Below the pieces are notes generated by a model that searched no databases, was not told the origin of the DNA, and was given only the letters and a program-made list of their open reading frames with translations. A DNA stretch of 64,000 nucleotides from Vibrio injensis (lineage in GTDB: Bacteria > Pseudomonadota > Gammaproteobacteria > Enterobacterales > Vibrionaceae), in NCBI RefSeq assembly GCF_001895205.1, contig NZ_BDJF01000027.1, forward strand, positions 124,001 to 188,000. Reading direction: 5' to 3'. Position numbers and translations under genes: made by a program. This document shows positions 17,565 through 26,186 of this stretch, in pieces; the first letter of the stretch is position 1; each line of letters begins with the position of its first letter.

Positions 17565-18467
17565 ATGATTTATTTTCTCCCTTTATTCACCGTGCTGATT
17601 TGGGGTGGCAACACCATTATTAATAAGATGGCCGCCAGTACTATAGAGCCGAGCGCAATGAGCTTTTATCGCTGGTTGCTCGCAATGCTGATCTTAAGCC
17701 CTTTTTGCTTACCAACCGTCATTCGGCAGCGTCACATTATTCAACCTTATTTGCCAAAACTCGCTTGCTTAGCGTTACTGGGCATGGTGTTGAATCAATC
17801 TTTAGGCTATTACGCAGGCTTAACCACCAGCGCTTCAAATATGTCACTCATCACCTCATTAGTCCCCCTATTGAGTGTGTTTATTAGTGTTCCTTTGCTC
17901 AATAAGCGCATTTCTAGCTTGAGTATTACTGGTGGCCTACTGTCATTGTTCGGTCTTGCATTAATGCTCGGTCAGGGCGATGTGTTATTTTTCCTTCATC
18001 AATCCATCACTCCTGGGGATGGTTTGATGGTCTTAGCCGCACTGGTTTATGCCTTATATTGCGTACTGCTCAAACGCTGGAAGATGCCCTTAAGTAGCTG
18101 GTCAATTATCTACTTACAAGGCGTATTAGCCGTATTCATGCTGATTCCATTATGGTTAACCAGCGAACAGCTTCTGCCTACCGAAGGGTCATTGCCACTC
18201 ATCGCTTACGCTGGTATTGCCGCCTCACTGCTTGCGCCATGGATGTGGGTAAAATCCATCGACGCTATCGGAGCAGATTCATCAGCGATGTTTATGAACT
18301 TATTACCGGTTGTCGCGGTAACATTGGCTGCCACATTGTTAGGTGAGCATATTCATCAATACCACTTTATTGGCGGACTCATGGTGATTAGCGGGGTCAT
18401 TTTATCCCAAGTGCGCATTCGACGTCGTTCGACTTTAGAACCGATAGAAAAAGCCTCAACACCTTAA
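17565..18467 (+). CDS. EamA-family (drug/metabolite) inner-membrane transporter
   Basis: A 300-residue protein with about ten hydrophobic helices, arranged as two EamA halves. The first half opens with LIWGGNTIINKMAA and FYRWLLAMLILSPF, the second with GDGLMVLAALVYALYCVLLKRWK and ends with LLGEHIHQYHFIGGLMVISGVIL, both typical. Such proteins usually export small metabolites such as amino acids or purines; the substrate is not predictable here. It diverges from the AraC regulator at 16676-17467. TGAGGCAGCA precedes the ATG. Confidence 0.87.
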   Translation: MIYFLPLFTVLIWGGNTIINKMAASTIEPSAMSFYRWLLAMLILSPFCLPTVIRQRHIIQPYLPKLACLALLGMVLNQSLGYYAGLTTSASNMSLITSLVPLLSVFISVPLLNKRISSLSITGGLLSLFGLALMLGQGDVLFFLHQSITPGDGLMVLAALVYALYCVLLKRWKMPLSSWSIIYLQGVLAVFMLIPLWLTSEQLLPTEGSLPLIAYAGIAASLLAPWMWVKSIDAIGADSSAMFMNLLPVVAVTLAATLLGEHIHQYHFIGGLMVISGVILSQVRIRRRSTLEPIEKASTP

Positions 18468-18641
18468 ACCAAGACTAAGGGTTCGCTCAAAGATGGCTTG
18501 TCGATAGAACAGATAATCATGTTCGTTTTGTGTGAAACGAAGCTTAAAACGAACTAAAAACTGGAATAATTTGTTCTCGTTGATTGAATTTAGTCCATTA
18601 AACCGTACACTTAGCGCACTTCAACGTATAAGGATAGGCCT

Positions 18642-19406
18642 GTGAAAGCGGTTAAACGTCATCAAGAAATCATTGAACTGGTGCAAACCCAAGGGTTTGT
18701 GAGCACTGAAGAACTGGTCGAACGATTTAATGTGAGCCCGCAAACCATTCGTCGAGATCTTAATGAGTTAGCCGATGCTAACCAACTGCGTCGAAATCAT
18801 GGTGGAGCCACCATCGCCACCAGTTCGGAAAACTCCTCCTACCATACTCGTCAAGTCACATCACAAGCGGAAAAAGAAACCATCGCCGCCGCTTTAGTCA
18901 AGCATATCCCTGATGGCGCAACACTGTTTATTGATATTGGCACCACGCCAGAAGCGATAGCTCGCGCATTAATGGTTGAACACCATCACTTACGCGTTGT
19001 CACCAATAACATTAATGTGGCAACCATTTTAATGAGTAAACCTGATTTCAATATTATTCTGGCAGGCGGTGAAGTGCGCAATAAAGATGGTGGTGTGACC
19101 GGAGAAGCCACTCTCGATTTCATCTCTCAATTTCGGCTCGATTTCGGTATTCTGGGGATCAGTGGTATCGACTACGATGGATCGCTGCTCGACTTCGATT
19201 ATCATGAAGTACGGGTCAAACGCGCGATCATCGAAAACAGTCGTTGCGTCTATTTAGGCGTTGATCACAGTAAGTTTGGACGTAACGCCATGGTCAAATT
19301 AGGCACACTCGCCGATATTGATCTGATCATCACCGATCAAGCTCCGCCAAAAGAAATCGAACATTTTGCGAAAGAACATGACGTCACTATCCAAGTCACG
19401 CTCTAA
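18642..19406 (+). CDS. glpR: Glycerol-3-phosphate regulon repressor
   Basis: A 254-residue DeoR-family repressor. The N-terminal winged helix reads HQEIIELVQTQGFVSTEELV then FNVSPQTIRRDLNELAD. The sensor domain carries the GlpR-type blocks TLFIDIGTTPEAIARAL, VVTNNINVATIL, GGVTGEATLDFISQFRLDFG and LGISGIDYDGSLLDFDYHEV, practically as in E. coli GlpR. It represses glycerol use genes and is relieved by glycerol-3-phosphate. Translation starts at GTG (18642) behind AAGGATAGGCCT. No glp structural genes are adjacent in this window, but a glycerol/dihydroxyacetone cluster lies at 33-40 kb. A weak 7-bp hairpin follows at 19471-19494. Confidence 0.93.
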   Translation: MKAVKRHQEIIELVQTQGFVSTEELVERFNVSPQTIRRDLNELADANQLRRNHGGATIATSSENSSYHTRQVTSQAEKETIAAALVKHIPDGATLFIDIGTTPEAIARALMVEHHHLRVVTNNINVATILMSKPDFNIILAGGEVRNKDGGVTGEATLDFISQFRLDFGILGISGIDYDGSLLDFDYHEVRVKRAIIENSRCVYLGVDHSKFGRNAMVKLGTLADIDLIITDQAPPKEIEHFAKEHDVTIQVTL

Positions 19407-19653
19407 GGGTTTAGCGCTGGATACTTTGCATAAGCAATAAACGACAGATAATCTCGATTGGCAGCGCCGAGTGAGAGTCAAGATAGGCTCTCACCGTTGC
19501 GATAAACACAAATAAACGATGTCACTGGGATAATCGAATATTACCTCTACAGCAGTAAGAAAAAGGGATAACACCATAAGGATAATTGCGGACATCACCT
19601 CTATTTAAGTATATTATCAGTTCAGTTAGCGCCTTTGTTGTCAATGGTCATTT

Positions 19654-20376
19654 ATGCAAAAAATTCTGCGCCTGATCCAAGAAAATCCTTTTATTGATAG
19701 TTTTCAAGCTCTGCAATCTACGTTGGCTAAGATGAATCATCTTATTGAGCATGAATACTTTTTATTTGGCCTTTCTTTACAGACGACATTAACCAACAAC
19801 GACACCCTCATCGCCGATAATTACCCTCTCGCTTGGCGTCAACAGTACGACGAATCCCAATTTATGTTGATTGACCCGATTGTTCGCTACAGCATGAGCA
19901 ACTTTTTACCGATCCGCTGGTCGGAGATTCGTGCACATCATCAAGATAGCCAGATCATTTTTGAAGAAGCTCGCCTTAATGGCTTAAAAGAAGGATTCTC
20001 AATTCCAGTGCACGGATTAAGAGGCGAATTCGGGATGCTCAGTTTCGCGACCTCAGACACACGTCATTACGACCTTAATCTTCCGGCTATTCAGACCTCG
20101 CAATTGCTTGTTCCCTTATTGGCACAAAACATAGACAATATTGTGCGCTGCCACCGTAATGCAAAGCCAAGAGCAGAGTTAACCTGTCGTGAAGGACAAT
20201 GTTTAAGTTGGGCGGCCGAAGGAAAAAGCGCTTGGGAAATCGCGCAAATTATTAATACTTCTGAACGAACGGTAAAATTTCATCTCTCTAACGCTTGCAA
20301 AAAGCTTGGTGCGACGAATCGCTACCAAGCCATTACCAAAGCAATTTTAGGCGGTTATATTAACCCTTATTTATAA
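19654..20376 (+). CDS. vanR: LuxR-family acyl-homoserine-lactone receptor, VanR-like
   Basis: A 240-residue quorum-sensing activator. The autoinducer-binding domain (1-165) holds the family's invariant positions: W61, Y65, D74, P75, W89 and G114. The C-terminal GerE-type helix-turn-helix (175-235) includes E180, L184 and G190 and the recognition helix in INTSERTVKFHLSNACKKLG. On binding an acyl-homoserine lactone such proteins dimerise and bind lux boxes. The overall sequence and the GGYINPYL ending recall VanR of V. anguillarum; that symbol is given from memory. The stop is 2 nt from the stop of the convergent synthase gene. No lux box was seen upstream of this gene. Confidence 0.92.
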   Translation: MQKILRLIQENPFIDSFQALQSTLAKMNHLIEHEYFLFGLSLQTTLTNNDTLIADNYPLAWRQQYDESQFMLIDPIVRYSMSNFLPIRWSEIRAHHQDSQIIFEEARLNGLKEGFSIPVHGLRGEFGMLSFATSDTRHYDLNLPAIQTSQLLVPLLAQNIDNIVRCHRNAKPRAELTCREGQCLSWAAEGKSAWEIAQIINTSERTVKFHLSNACKKLGATNRYQAITKAILGGYINPYL

Positions 20377-20378
20377 TA

Positions 20379-20960
20379 TTAAGCGCCGACACTCTCACGA
20401 TACCGCTCATTCATTGGGATAGATAAAGCGACAGAGCGCGTTGAACCGAGTACATGTACTTGTTGATTGCCTAACCTTTCACAAGGAATACCCAAGCGTT
20501 GAATGAGTTTTTCGACACCAACCGACGTTACGGTTACATAACGAGTAATATGGCGTTGCTGCGCATGGTGGTACAGCGATTGAAACATCTTCATCGTCAC
20601 GTTACTCACCCCGCCAGCCAGTGCTGAGAACTCCTTATCTACCGCAAAACGGCTCAATTCATACACCTGCGAATCTCGCGGTGCAGTCATCGCCCCAAGT
20701 AACTCTGGGAAGGTATTTTTTAACATATAATCCGAGGTGGTCGGTAAAATTCGCCAACAGCCGACAACCTGTCCTTGTTCTCCCTTCGCATATAAGTAAT
20801 GCGCTTGGGGTATATCATACTCATCGCTTTCTAAACCACCTGCGGTTTTTAACTGCCAATTAAGACGCTGATAAAAAACCTTATAGCGTAAGCTTAATAA
20901 TGCAGCATAGTCTTGCTCAGGCAATGTCGTAAATGAATGGCTGTAAATAGAAATGGTCAT
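20379..20960 (-). CDS. vanI: Acyl-homoserine-lactone synthase (LuxI family), VanI-like
   Basis: A 193-residue enzyme that joins an acyl chain from acyl-ACP to S-adenosylmethionine to make an acyl-homoserine lactone. The ten or so invariant residues of LuxI proteins are all present: R25, F29, W35, D46, D49, R70, F84, E101 and R104. A Thr pair in RYVTVTSVGVEKL lies where a Thr favours 3-oxo-acyl substrates in related synthases, so a 3-oxo product is a plausible guess. AAAGGAGAAGTCCT precedes the ATG. A near-perfect lux box and a -10-like TATAGC lie upstream, so positive feedback through the neighbouring LuxR protein is likely. Confidence 0.94.
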   Translation of the reverse strand: MTISIYSHSFTTLPEQDYAALLSLRYKVFYQRLNWQLKTAGGLESDEYDIPQAHYLYAKGEQGQVVGCWRILPTTSDYMLKNTFPELLGAMTAPRDSQVYELSRFAVDKEFSALAGGVSNVTMKMFQSLYHHAQQRHITRYVTVTSVGVEKLIQRLGIPCERLGNQQVHVLGSTRSVALSIPMNERYRESVGA

Positions 20961-20992
20961 AGGACTTCTCCTTTGGTTAATGGAGAAATCAC

Positions 20993-20998
20993 GCTATA
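20993..20998 (-). promoter_or_regulatory. -10-like hexamer of the luxI-type gene
   Basis: Minus-strand TATAGC. Its centre is 32 bp from the centre of the lux box at 21018-21037, close to the spacing in classic lux-box promoters where the box is centred about 42 bp before the transcription start. Confidence 0.5.
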
Positions 20999-21017
20999 CA
21001 AACTTAACACTCAAGAA

Positions 21018-21037
21018 ACCTGTTCGATCGAACAGTT
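21018..21037. promoter_or_regulatory. lux box (20-bp palindrome)
   Basis: ACCTGTTCGATCGAACAGTT is a 20-bp inverted repeat with nine of ten base pairs matching between the half sites. It follows the V. fischeri lux-box pattern ACCTGTA..TACAGGT closely. It lies 58 nt upstream of the luxI-type start. -10-like hexamers are found at fitting distance on both sides. Confidence 0.9.
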
Positions 21038-21058
21038 ACATCATGTATCTTGATCCTC

Positions 21059-21064
21059 TATGAT
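21059..21064 (+). promoter_or_regulatory. -10-like hexamer on the far side of the lux box
   Basis: Plus-strand TATGAT, five of six matches to TATAAT. Its centre is 34 bp from the lux-box centre, a mirror image of the luxI-side arrangement. It would start a transcript near 21071. Confidence 0.4.
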
Positions 21065-21070
21065 CAGCTC

Positions 21071-21170
21071 AGCTGAATTACTAGCAATCAGTTGGCAAAT
21101 TGATTAGGTACATACTTCAAAAAATTCAATTCGTACCGTGTAAAAACCCCCTCTTTAGAGGGGGTTTTTA
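21071..21170 (+). ncRNA. Candidate quorum-sensing-regulated small RNA
   Basis: This is inference. The stretch lies between the plus-facing -10-like hexamer at 21059 and a strong terminator at 21142-21169 and contains no ORF of use. Possible stems are AATCA/TGATT (21086-21090 with 21101-21105) and GGTAC/GTACC (21107-21111 with 21133-21137), then the terminator hairpin. The predicted length of about 100 nt fits a bacterial sRNA. An alternative is that the terminator only shields luxI from antisense transcription. Confidence 0.35.
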
Positions 21171-21171
21171 T
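21142..21171. terminator. Strong bidirectional intrinsic terminator
   Basis: AAAAACCCCCTC (21142-21153) pairs perfectly with GAGGGGGTTTTT (21158-21169) around TTTA. The A5/T5 flanks give a T-tract on either strand. It is not adjacent to the end of any recognised gene, which is why a small transcript is suspected. Confidence 0.88.
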
Positions 21172-21370
21172 TGCGCCCAAGATATCCATCCCGTTGATAC
21201 TCCACTGGATAGTAGAGCCGCCAAATGCGTATCACAACGCTCAGAGCATTAGCTATTTTACCTTATCGGTATCGCGACCACTTCACAAAGCCAAATGACG
21301 CTAAGATACGCTTCGTATGATCTATAGTAATCTTATCAAGATAGCGATAGTCACATTAAGGAATGTATAC

Positions 21371-21865
21371 ATGAGTTTTGGCAAACGAGAGATAACCCTA
21401 CGCTTTTTAGCGGAACCTGGCGATGTTAACTTTGGCGGTAAAGTTCATGGCGGCGCGGTCATGAAATGGATTGACCTTGCCGCTTATGCGTGCGCTGCTG
21501 GCTGGAGTGGTAAATATTGTATTACCGCTTATGCCGGTGGCATTCGATTTGTGGCCCCAATCCATGTGGGTAACTTGGTTGAAGTCAACGCCAAAGTCAT
21601 CTACACAGGTAAAACCTCTATGCATGTCGCGATCGATGTGCAAGCCAGCGAGCCGACCGCACTAAACAATCGCCTCACAACACACTGTATCGTGATTATG
21701 GTTGCCGTCGACGAACAAGGTAAACCCACCCCAGTGCCAGAATGGCAACCCACCTCAGCTGAAGACATCGCTTTACGTGAGTCAGCAATACGTTTAATGA
21801 ATATGCGCACCGAAATTGGCGAAGAGATGGAAGCTCACGTCAAATACCTAAAACCCAAAACCTAA
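21371..21865 (+). CDS. Acyl-CoA thioesterase, hotdog fold (YciA type)
   Basis: A 164-residue enzyme that hydrolyses acyl-CoA to free acid and CoA. Start at ATG 21371 is chosen because AAGGA lies 8 nt upstream and MSFGKREITLRFL begins the conserved domain; the ORF extends upstream without similarity. Hotdog hallmarks are FGGKVHGGAVMKWIDLAAYACAA (long helix with the catalytic Asp in IDLAA), AYAGGIRFVAPIHVGNLVEV and AKVIYTGKTSMHVAIDV. It probably works as a homo-oligomer in the cytosol. It is transcribed away from the luxI-type gene; a link to acyl chain supply for the signal is only a thought. Confidence 0.88.
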   Translation: MSFGKREITLRFLAEPGDVNFGGKVHGGAVMKWIDLAAYACAAGWSGKYCITAYAGGIRFVAPIHVGNLVEVNAKVIYTGKTSMHVAIDVQASEPTALNNRLTTHCIVIMVAVDEQGKPTPVPEWQPTSAEDIALRESAIRLMNMRTEIGEEMEAHVKYLKPKT

Positions 21866-22081
21866 GCCTCACTCTAATGGCAAAGAAATAGCCAATCCCT
21901 TATCGGTTGTCGTGTACCTAAACACCTTAGCGTTGTCGGTAGAGGGTTGGGACGAAGAAATACAGCGAGTGGTCGATGGCTACACACTGCAGCAGCTGCA
22001 AATAAGCGGAGATAAACGTGGCTTGAACACTCCGCTCGCACTGTCTACAATAGCGCACTTTTTCGTAACTTCAGGTCACAT

Positions 22082-22333
22082 ATGATGAATGACATAACCG
22101 CAAAACCAGCCTTACCCGATCGTCTAGCCAGTAATTCTCGTAGCCCTTTCTTTGTCGCAGAATGCTTTGATCATGCGATTGGCATTCGCTTTAACGGCAA
22201 AGAACGCGGTGATGTAGAAGAATACTGCATTAGTGAAGGCTGGATTAAAATTCCTTCCCCTAAAGCGAAAGATCGTTACGGTAATCCGATGCTGATTCAA
22301 CTCAAAGGTACGGTAGAAGCGTATTACGTATAA
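22082..22333 (+). CDS. DUF3297 family small protein
   Basis: An 83-residue protein of unknown function. The family pattern is easily seen: PALPDRLASNSRSPFF near the N-terminus, GIRFNGKERGDVEEYCISEG in the middle, and GNPMLIQLKGTVEAYY at the C-terminus. No signal peptide or membrane segment. Two ATG codons in tandem (22082 and 22085) are equally possible starts. Confidence 0.85.
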   Translation: MMNDITAKPALPDRLASNSRSPFFVAECFDHAIGIRFNGKERGDVEEYCISEGWIKIPSPKAKDRYGNPMLIQLKGTVEAYYV

Positions 22334-22365
22334 TACTCTCGCTATTTATGCGTTAAGAAAGGCAA

Positions 22366-22399
22366 CATTCATCCCGATGAATTCGAATCGGGATGAATG
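22366..22399. terminator. Perfect 13-bp inverted repeat after the DUF3297 gene
   Basis: CATTCATCCCGAT (22366-22378) pairs with ATCGGGATGAATG (22387-22399); the loop contains GAATTC. No T-tract follows, so termination would be imperfect; it may also be a 3'-end stabilising stem. Confidence 0.5.
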
Positions 22400-22451
22400 G
22401 GCCTGACATGCATGGATAAGCCAGAGAAGAGAAGAAAATAAAGGAGATCTC

Positions 22452-22703
22452 ATGAATCCAATTATAGCCCTCTTAAAAGAGCACGCGATCAGCGACCAAC
22501 AAATCAATGACGTATTTCAAGCGCTGACCCAAAATCCGCTCGCGGCAATGGCCACCATCAGCCAACTGGGTTTACCTCAAGATAAATTACAACTTTTGCT
22601 CGCTCAAGTGATGCAAAATCCAGCGTTAATTAAACAAGCCGTCGAAGAGCTTGGCTTAGATTTTTCAAAAGTCGAAGAAGCACAAACCAAACTTCGTAGC
22701 TAA
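22452..22703 (+). CDS. DUF2999 family small protein
   Basis: An 83-residue, all-helical acidic protein restricted, as far as known to me, to Vibrio-like bacteria; function unknown. It reads MNPIIALLKEHAISDQQIND, then FQALTQNPLAAMATISQLGL and ends with AVEELGLDFSKVEEAQTKL. AAAGGAGATCTC gives a strong ribosome binding site. No cysteine, signal peptide or membrane segment was seen. Confidence 0.85.
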   Translation: MNPIIALLKEHAISDQQINDVFQALTQNPLAAMATISQLGLPQDKLQLLLAQVMQNPALIKQAVEELGLDFSKVEEAQTKLRS

Positions 22704-22757
22704 GCGTTTCATCGCCTTTTTCTCGTTCCACCTCAAAGCAACATTCAAAGACCTATC

Positions 22758-22885
22758 CATACCCAGACGACTTGGAGTTGCAGGAAGGCGGCAAGTGAGT
22801 CAATCCCCATGAGCATAGACAAACGATGTGATTGGGGTGAACGAACGCAGCCAACACCGCTGCAACTTCAAGTACGAAGAGTATT
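22758..22885 (+). repeat. ERIC (IRU) element, well preserved
   Basis: A 128-bp copy: left end CATACCCAGACGACTTGGAG, right end CAACTTCAAGTACGAAGAGT. The core blocks GTGAGTCAATCCCCATGAGC and GATTGGGGTGAACGAACGCA are intact. It lies downstream of the DUF2999 gene in a 375-nt intergenic stretch; the rest of that stretch holds the promoter of the next small gene and nothing else recognised. Confidence 0.9.
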
Positions 22886-23078
22886 AAGACATCCACTGTC
22901 ATTGAAACGTCATATCGCTTTGCTTTAATTGGTCTGTAGCACCGATAATACCCGCACAACTGACGCCAATATCAGGTCATGATAAAGCGGCTAAACTGGG
23001 CTGAGTCCGTGTTCTATCCCGAGGAATGAACGTACTCTTATCCCCGATAGAGGTTAAATAATAACAACGAGAAAGACC

Positions 23079-23330
23079 ATGTCCTTAACACTCGATAAAA
23101 TTACGCTCAGTGAGTCAACCCTAATCGATGCAAAAGCAGTTGAATATCAATGGGTTCGTTCGTTGTATGTCGAAGGCTACTCTGCCCACGAGATTAATCA
23201 TTATATAAAAACCTGTTTTGGCGGCGATGACACCTTTGCCGATCTGTTTCGAAAGGTGGCTCTAAAACAAGAAAGTTTATATGTCCTTTTGCAATACATG
23301 AGCTGCGCTCCCTCGACTCGAGAGCTGTAA
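23079..23330 (+). CDS. Small hypothetical protein
   Basis: An 83-residue protein that I do not recognise. It starts MSLTLDKITLSESTLIDAKAVEYQW and ends in LYVLLQYMSCAPSTREL. It appears mixed alpha/beta with a central segment GYSAHEINHYIKTCFGGDD. There is no signal peptide or transmembrane stretch. AACGAGAAAGACC before the ATG is a moderate ribosome binding site. The gene is followed by a hairpin at 23448-23470. It could be a Vibrio-specific orphan. Confidence 0.6.
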   Translation: MSLTLDKITLSESTLIDAKAVEYQWVRSLYVEGYSAHEINHYIKTCFGGDDTFADLFRKVALKQESLYVLLQYMSCAPSTREL

Positions 23331-23442
23331 CCCGCGATACAAAATCTTCGAACTACCTCGCATCCAAATGGCATTCTGCTGTTCGTTCTCTGCTTATTGT
23401 TTATCATCTTCATCCGTAGCGAACTTGGCAAACGTCAGGCAT

Positions 23443-23470
23443 AAAAAAACCTGAGTTAAACTCAGGTTTC
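23443..23470. terminator. Hairpin terminator between a small gene and malG
   Basis: AAACCTGAG (23448-23456) pairs with CTCAGGTTT (23462-23470), loop TTAAA. Seven A residues on the left side give a clear T-tract on the minus strand, so it would stop minus-strand readthrough from the mal operon; on the plus strand the T-tract is only TTT. Confidence 0.75.
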
Positions 23471-23594
23471 GGTTACAAAAACTGTTAGTCATGAAGCTAG
23501 TAAGGAATAGAGCTAACAGCCAGCTATGCGTAACGCCAGAACTCGTATCCAACTCAACTGATCGGCGGCCAAACCAAAAGTGTTGAGTCGATAC

Positions 23595-23619
23595 AAAATG
23601 GGCGACCTGATGGTCGCCC
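23595..23619 (-). terminator. Terminator immediately downstream of malG
   Basis: GGGCGACC (23600-23607) pairs with GGTCGCCC (23612-23619), loop TGAT, with ATTTTGT following on the minus strand. It lies 10 nt after the malG stop codon. Confidence 0.75.
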
Positions 23620-23628
23620 TTATTATTG

Positions 23629-24519
23629 TTATCCTTTCACACCGCCAGCGGTTAGGCCTCCAACGAGCCAGCGCTGTGCAATTAAAAAGACCGCAGTAAT
23701 AGGTAATGCTGACAATACCGCCGCCGCAGCGAAATTACCCCACAAATAGTTTTGCGGATAAAGGTATTGTTGCATTCCAACAGCCAACGTATAAGAGTTT
23801 ACATCAGATAGTAATAAAGATGCTATCGGAACTTCACCAACGACCATGATGAAAGATAAAATAAACACTACGGCTAAAATTGGCACCGATAATGGCAGCA
23901 AGACCAATCTAAACGCTTGCCAAGGTGTCGCACCATCCAACGCCGCCGCTTCTTCTAACGAACTATCGATACTTTCAAAATACCCTTTAATCGTCCAGAC
24001 ATGTAACGCGATACCACCAAGATAAGCAAAGATCAAACCGCCATGGGTATTTAAACCTAAAAACGGGATGTATTGACCTAATTTATCAAACAACGCATAA
24101 ATGGCGACCAAAGCCAATACCGCAGGAAACATTTGAAAAATCATCATCGCTTTTAAGATGGTTTCTTTGCCCTTAAAACGCATCCGTGCAAACGCATAAG
24201 CCGATGTCGTCGACAGCGCCACTATAAATACCGAGCTTATTACCCCAACTTTAACCGAGTTCCACAACCAAGTCAGGACTGGGAAAGGAGGCGGAATCAC
24301 CGTACCGTCGGCGTGCGTCACGGTCATACCTAATGCTAATTTCCAGTGCTCAAGTGACGGCCGATCGGGGATCAGGCTGCCCGTCGCAAAGTTACCCTCT
24401 CGAAATGAGATAGCAATAACCATTAACAATGGAAAAATAATCAGTGACAAAAATGCCCATAACGCGATGTGTGAGGCCCACACTCGATATTTGAGCGACT
24501 TTCCTTGAACCATAGCCAT
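23629..24519 (-). CDS. malG: Maltose/maltodextrin ABC transporter permease MalG
   Basis: A 296-residue inner-membrane permease with six hydrophobic helices, the same length as E. coli MalG. The EAA loop that contacts MalK reads [21 protein letters not shown]-terminal [20 protein letters not shown] is the first helix and the C-terminus [18 protein letters not shown] is the MalG tail that enters the MalF side of the complex. Last gene of malE-malF-malG; 11 nt after malF. Induction by MalT and maltotriose is expected. Confidence 0.96.
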   Translation of the reverse strand: MAMVQGKSLKYRVWASHIALWAFLSLIIFPLLMVIAISFREGNFATGSLIPDRPSLEHWKLALGMTVTHADGTVIPPPFPVLTWLWNSVKVGVISSVFIVALSTTSAYAFARMRFKGKETILKAMMIFQMFPAVLALVAIYALFDKLGQYIPFLGLNTHGGLIFAYLGGIALHVWTIKGYFESIDSSLEEAAALDGATPWQAFRLVLLPLSVPILAVVFILSFIMVVGEVPIASLLLSDVNSYTLAVGMQQYLYPQNYLWGNFAAAAVLSALPITAVFLIAQRWLVGGLTAGGVKG

Positions 24520-24530
24520 ATTCTTCGCTC

Positions 24531-26108
24531 CTATTTGGTTTCTGATACTTTGGCAAAACGTAAATTAATGAGTGCTAAGGCGCCGACCAACAAGAAGATG
24601 AGAGTCGCAATCGCACTAGCCAGACCAAAGTCTTGACCGCCCGCGCCTTCAAACGCGATACGATAGGTATAGCTCACCAATAAGTCGGTATAACCAGCAG
24701 GCTCTGATGTACCAATCATATTAGGGCCACCCTGAGTTAATAACTGAATCATCACAAAGTTATTAAAGTTAAAAGCAAAGCTGGCTATCAGCAGTGGGGT
24801 TAATGGCTTAATCATCAAAGGCAAAGTGATACGAGTAAAATTGTGTACAAAGTTCGCACCATCAATTGCCGAAGCTTCATAGAGATCATCAGGAATCGCT
24901 TTCAGTAATCCCATACATAAAATCATCATGTAAGGGAAACCAAGCCAAGTGTTAACGATCAACACCATGGTCTTCGCCAAGAAAGGATCCGAGAACCAAG
25001 CCGGGCTTATGCCAAAAATGGCTTGCAGCAGCATGTTTATTTCACCAAAACTTTGGTTAAATAATCCTTTAAAGATCAGGATAGAAATAAACGCAGGGAC
25101 AGCGTAAGGCAAAATTAACAGCACTCGATATACCGCACGACCTTTTAACGACTCCCACTGCACCAAGCTCGCCAATACCAAACCAATCACCAAGGTAAAA
25201 GCGACGGATAACACCGAGAAAACGATAGTCCAGATAAAGATGCTGATGAAGGGTTCTTTAATACCATCATCTTTCCATACTCGCTCAAAGTTATGCGTGC
25301 CGATTGACACGATAAATCCGGGAGACACTGTCGGACCGACAAACTCACCTTGTTCGTCAATCACCTGATAAAAACCGATCTCCATGTTCGGACGTAACCA
25401 TTCACCGGTTCGATTATTGAACAGTGTTTCGCCATCTTCTTGCACCGTGTACAGGGGCACCACACCAGCAAATTGGCGTAAGCCACTCATCCGAATATCA
25501 ATGCCTGATGGGAAATGCAAATCAATCCCCGATAAGGTACTGCGATAACCAACAATGGTGCGTACCGGCTCAGGCTCACCGAGTGGGCTCTCAAGCGGAG
25601 CAAGATACAAATCAGTAGGGACAGAGCCTGTTAGAGGAAAGCTTTCGGTGATATACCACTTATCACCATCTTGCACAGCGATGCGATAACCATCATCCAG
25701 CTTATGCAACGTAAAAGGATAGCTATCACCACTTTGATAAGTACGATTTAGTAACACCGTCTGCGCCCGTTCAAAGGAGAGCTGATTTTTAGCGCTGTAG
25801 TTGGTAAATGCTAAATTGACGGTATAAGCAAGAGGAAAGAGGATAAATAGAATCATCCCTGCGACACCGGGATAAATATAACGATGAGCATAGGTCTTCT
25901 TACTGCCGAAAATATACAAGGCTAAAACAGTAAGAACCAGAGTAAGCATAGCGAATGCGAGCTCACCGCGAGAATACATTAAAATCGTTGTATAGCCATT
26001 TACGATACCTACTGCACTTAAAACGGCCCATTTAAGGATCGAGCCTTTGCTGATTGATCGTATTTTGGCTGAAACTGATATCGCCTCTGTACCTTGAATT
26101 GACTGCAT
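24531..26108 (-). CDS. malF: Maltose/maltodextrin ABC transporter permease MalF
   Basis: A 525-residue permease. Hydrophobic helices near residues 27-45, 50-68 and 75-95 precede a large periplasmic loop (about 100-290), the P2 loop that docks the maltose-binding protein. The remaining helices follow, with the MalK-contacting EAA motif in [20 protein letters not shown]. Length and layout match E. coli MalF (514 residues). Gap of 78 nt to malE; translation starts at ATG 26108 with CTAGCAGG upstream. Part of the malEFG operon. Confidence 0.96.
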   Translation of the reverse strand: MQSIQGTEAISVSAKIRSISKGSILKWAVLSAVGIVNGYTTILMYSRGELAFAMLTLVLTVLALYIFGSKKTYAHRYIYPGVAGMILFILFPLAYTVNLAFTNYSAKNQLSFERAQTVLLNRTYQSGDSYPFTLHKLDDGYRIAVQDGDKWYITESFPLTGSVPTDLYLAPLESPLGEPEPVRTIVGYRSTLSGIDLHFPSGIDIRMSGLRQFAGVVPLYTVQEDGETLFNNRTGEWLRPNMEIGFYQVIDEQGEFVGPTVSPGFIVSIGTHNFERVWKDDGIKEPFISIFIWTIVFSVLSVAFTLVIGLVLASLVQWESLKGRAVYRVLLILPYAVPAFISILIFKGLFNQSFGEINMLLQAIFGISPAWFSDPFLAKTMVLIVNTWLGFPYMMILCMGLLKAIPDDLYEASAIDGANFVHNFTRITLPLMIKPLTPLLIASFAFNFNNFVMIQLLTQGGPNMIGTSEPAGYTDLLVSYTYRIAFEGAGGQDFGLASAIATLIFLLVGALALINLRFAKVSETK

Positions 26109-26186
26109 ATAACAACCTGCTAGCGAAATGAAAACTGAGAAAATAAGGAGAGGTTACCCTCTCCTCAAAAGTATTACTGAATGAAA

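Noticed and set aside
21890-22020. Possible right-half ERIC remnant after the thioesterase gene
   Set aside because: Only GTTGGGACGAAGAAA and CACTGCAGCAGCTGCAAAT resemble ERIC; too weak to call.
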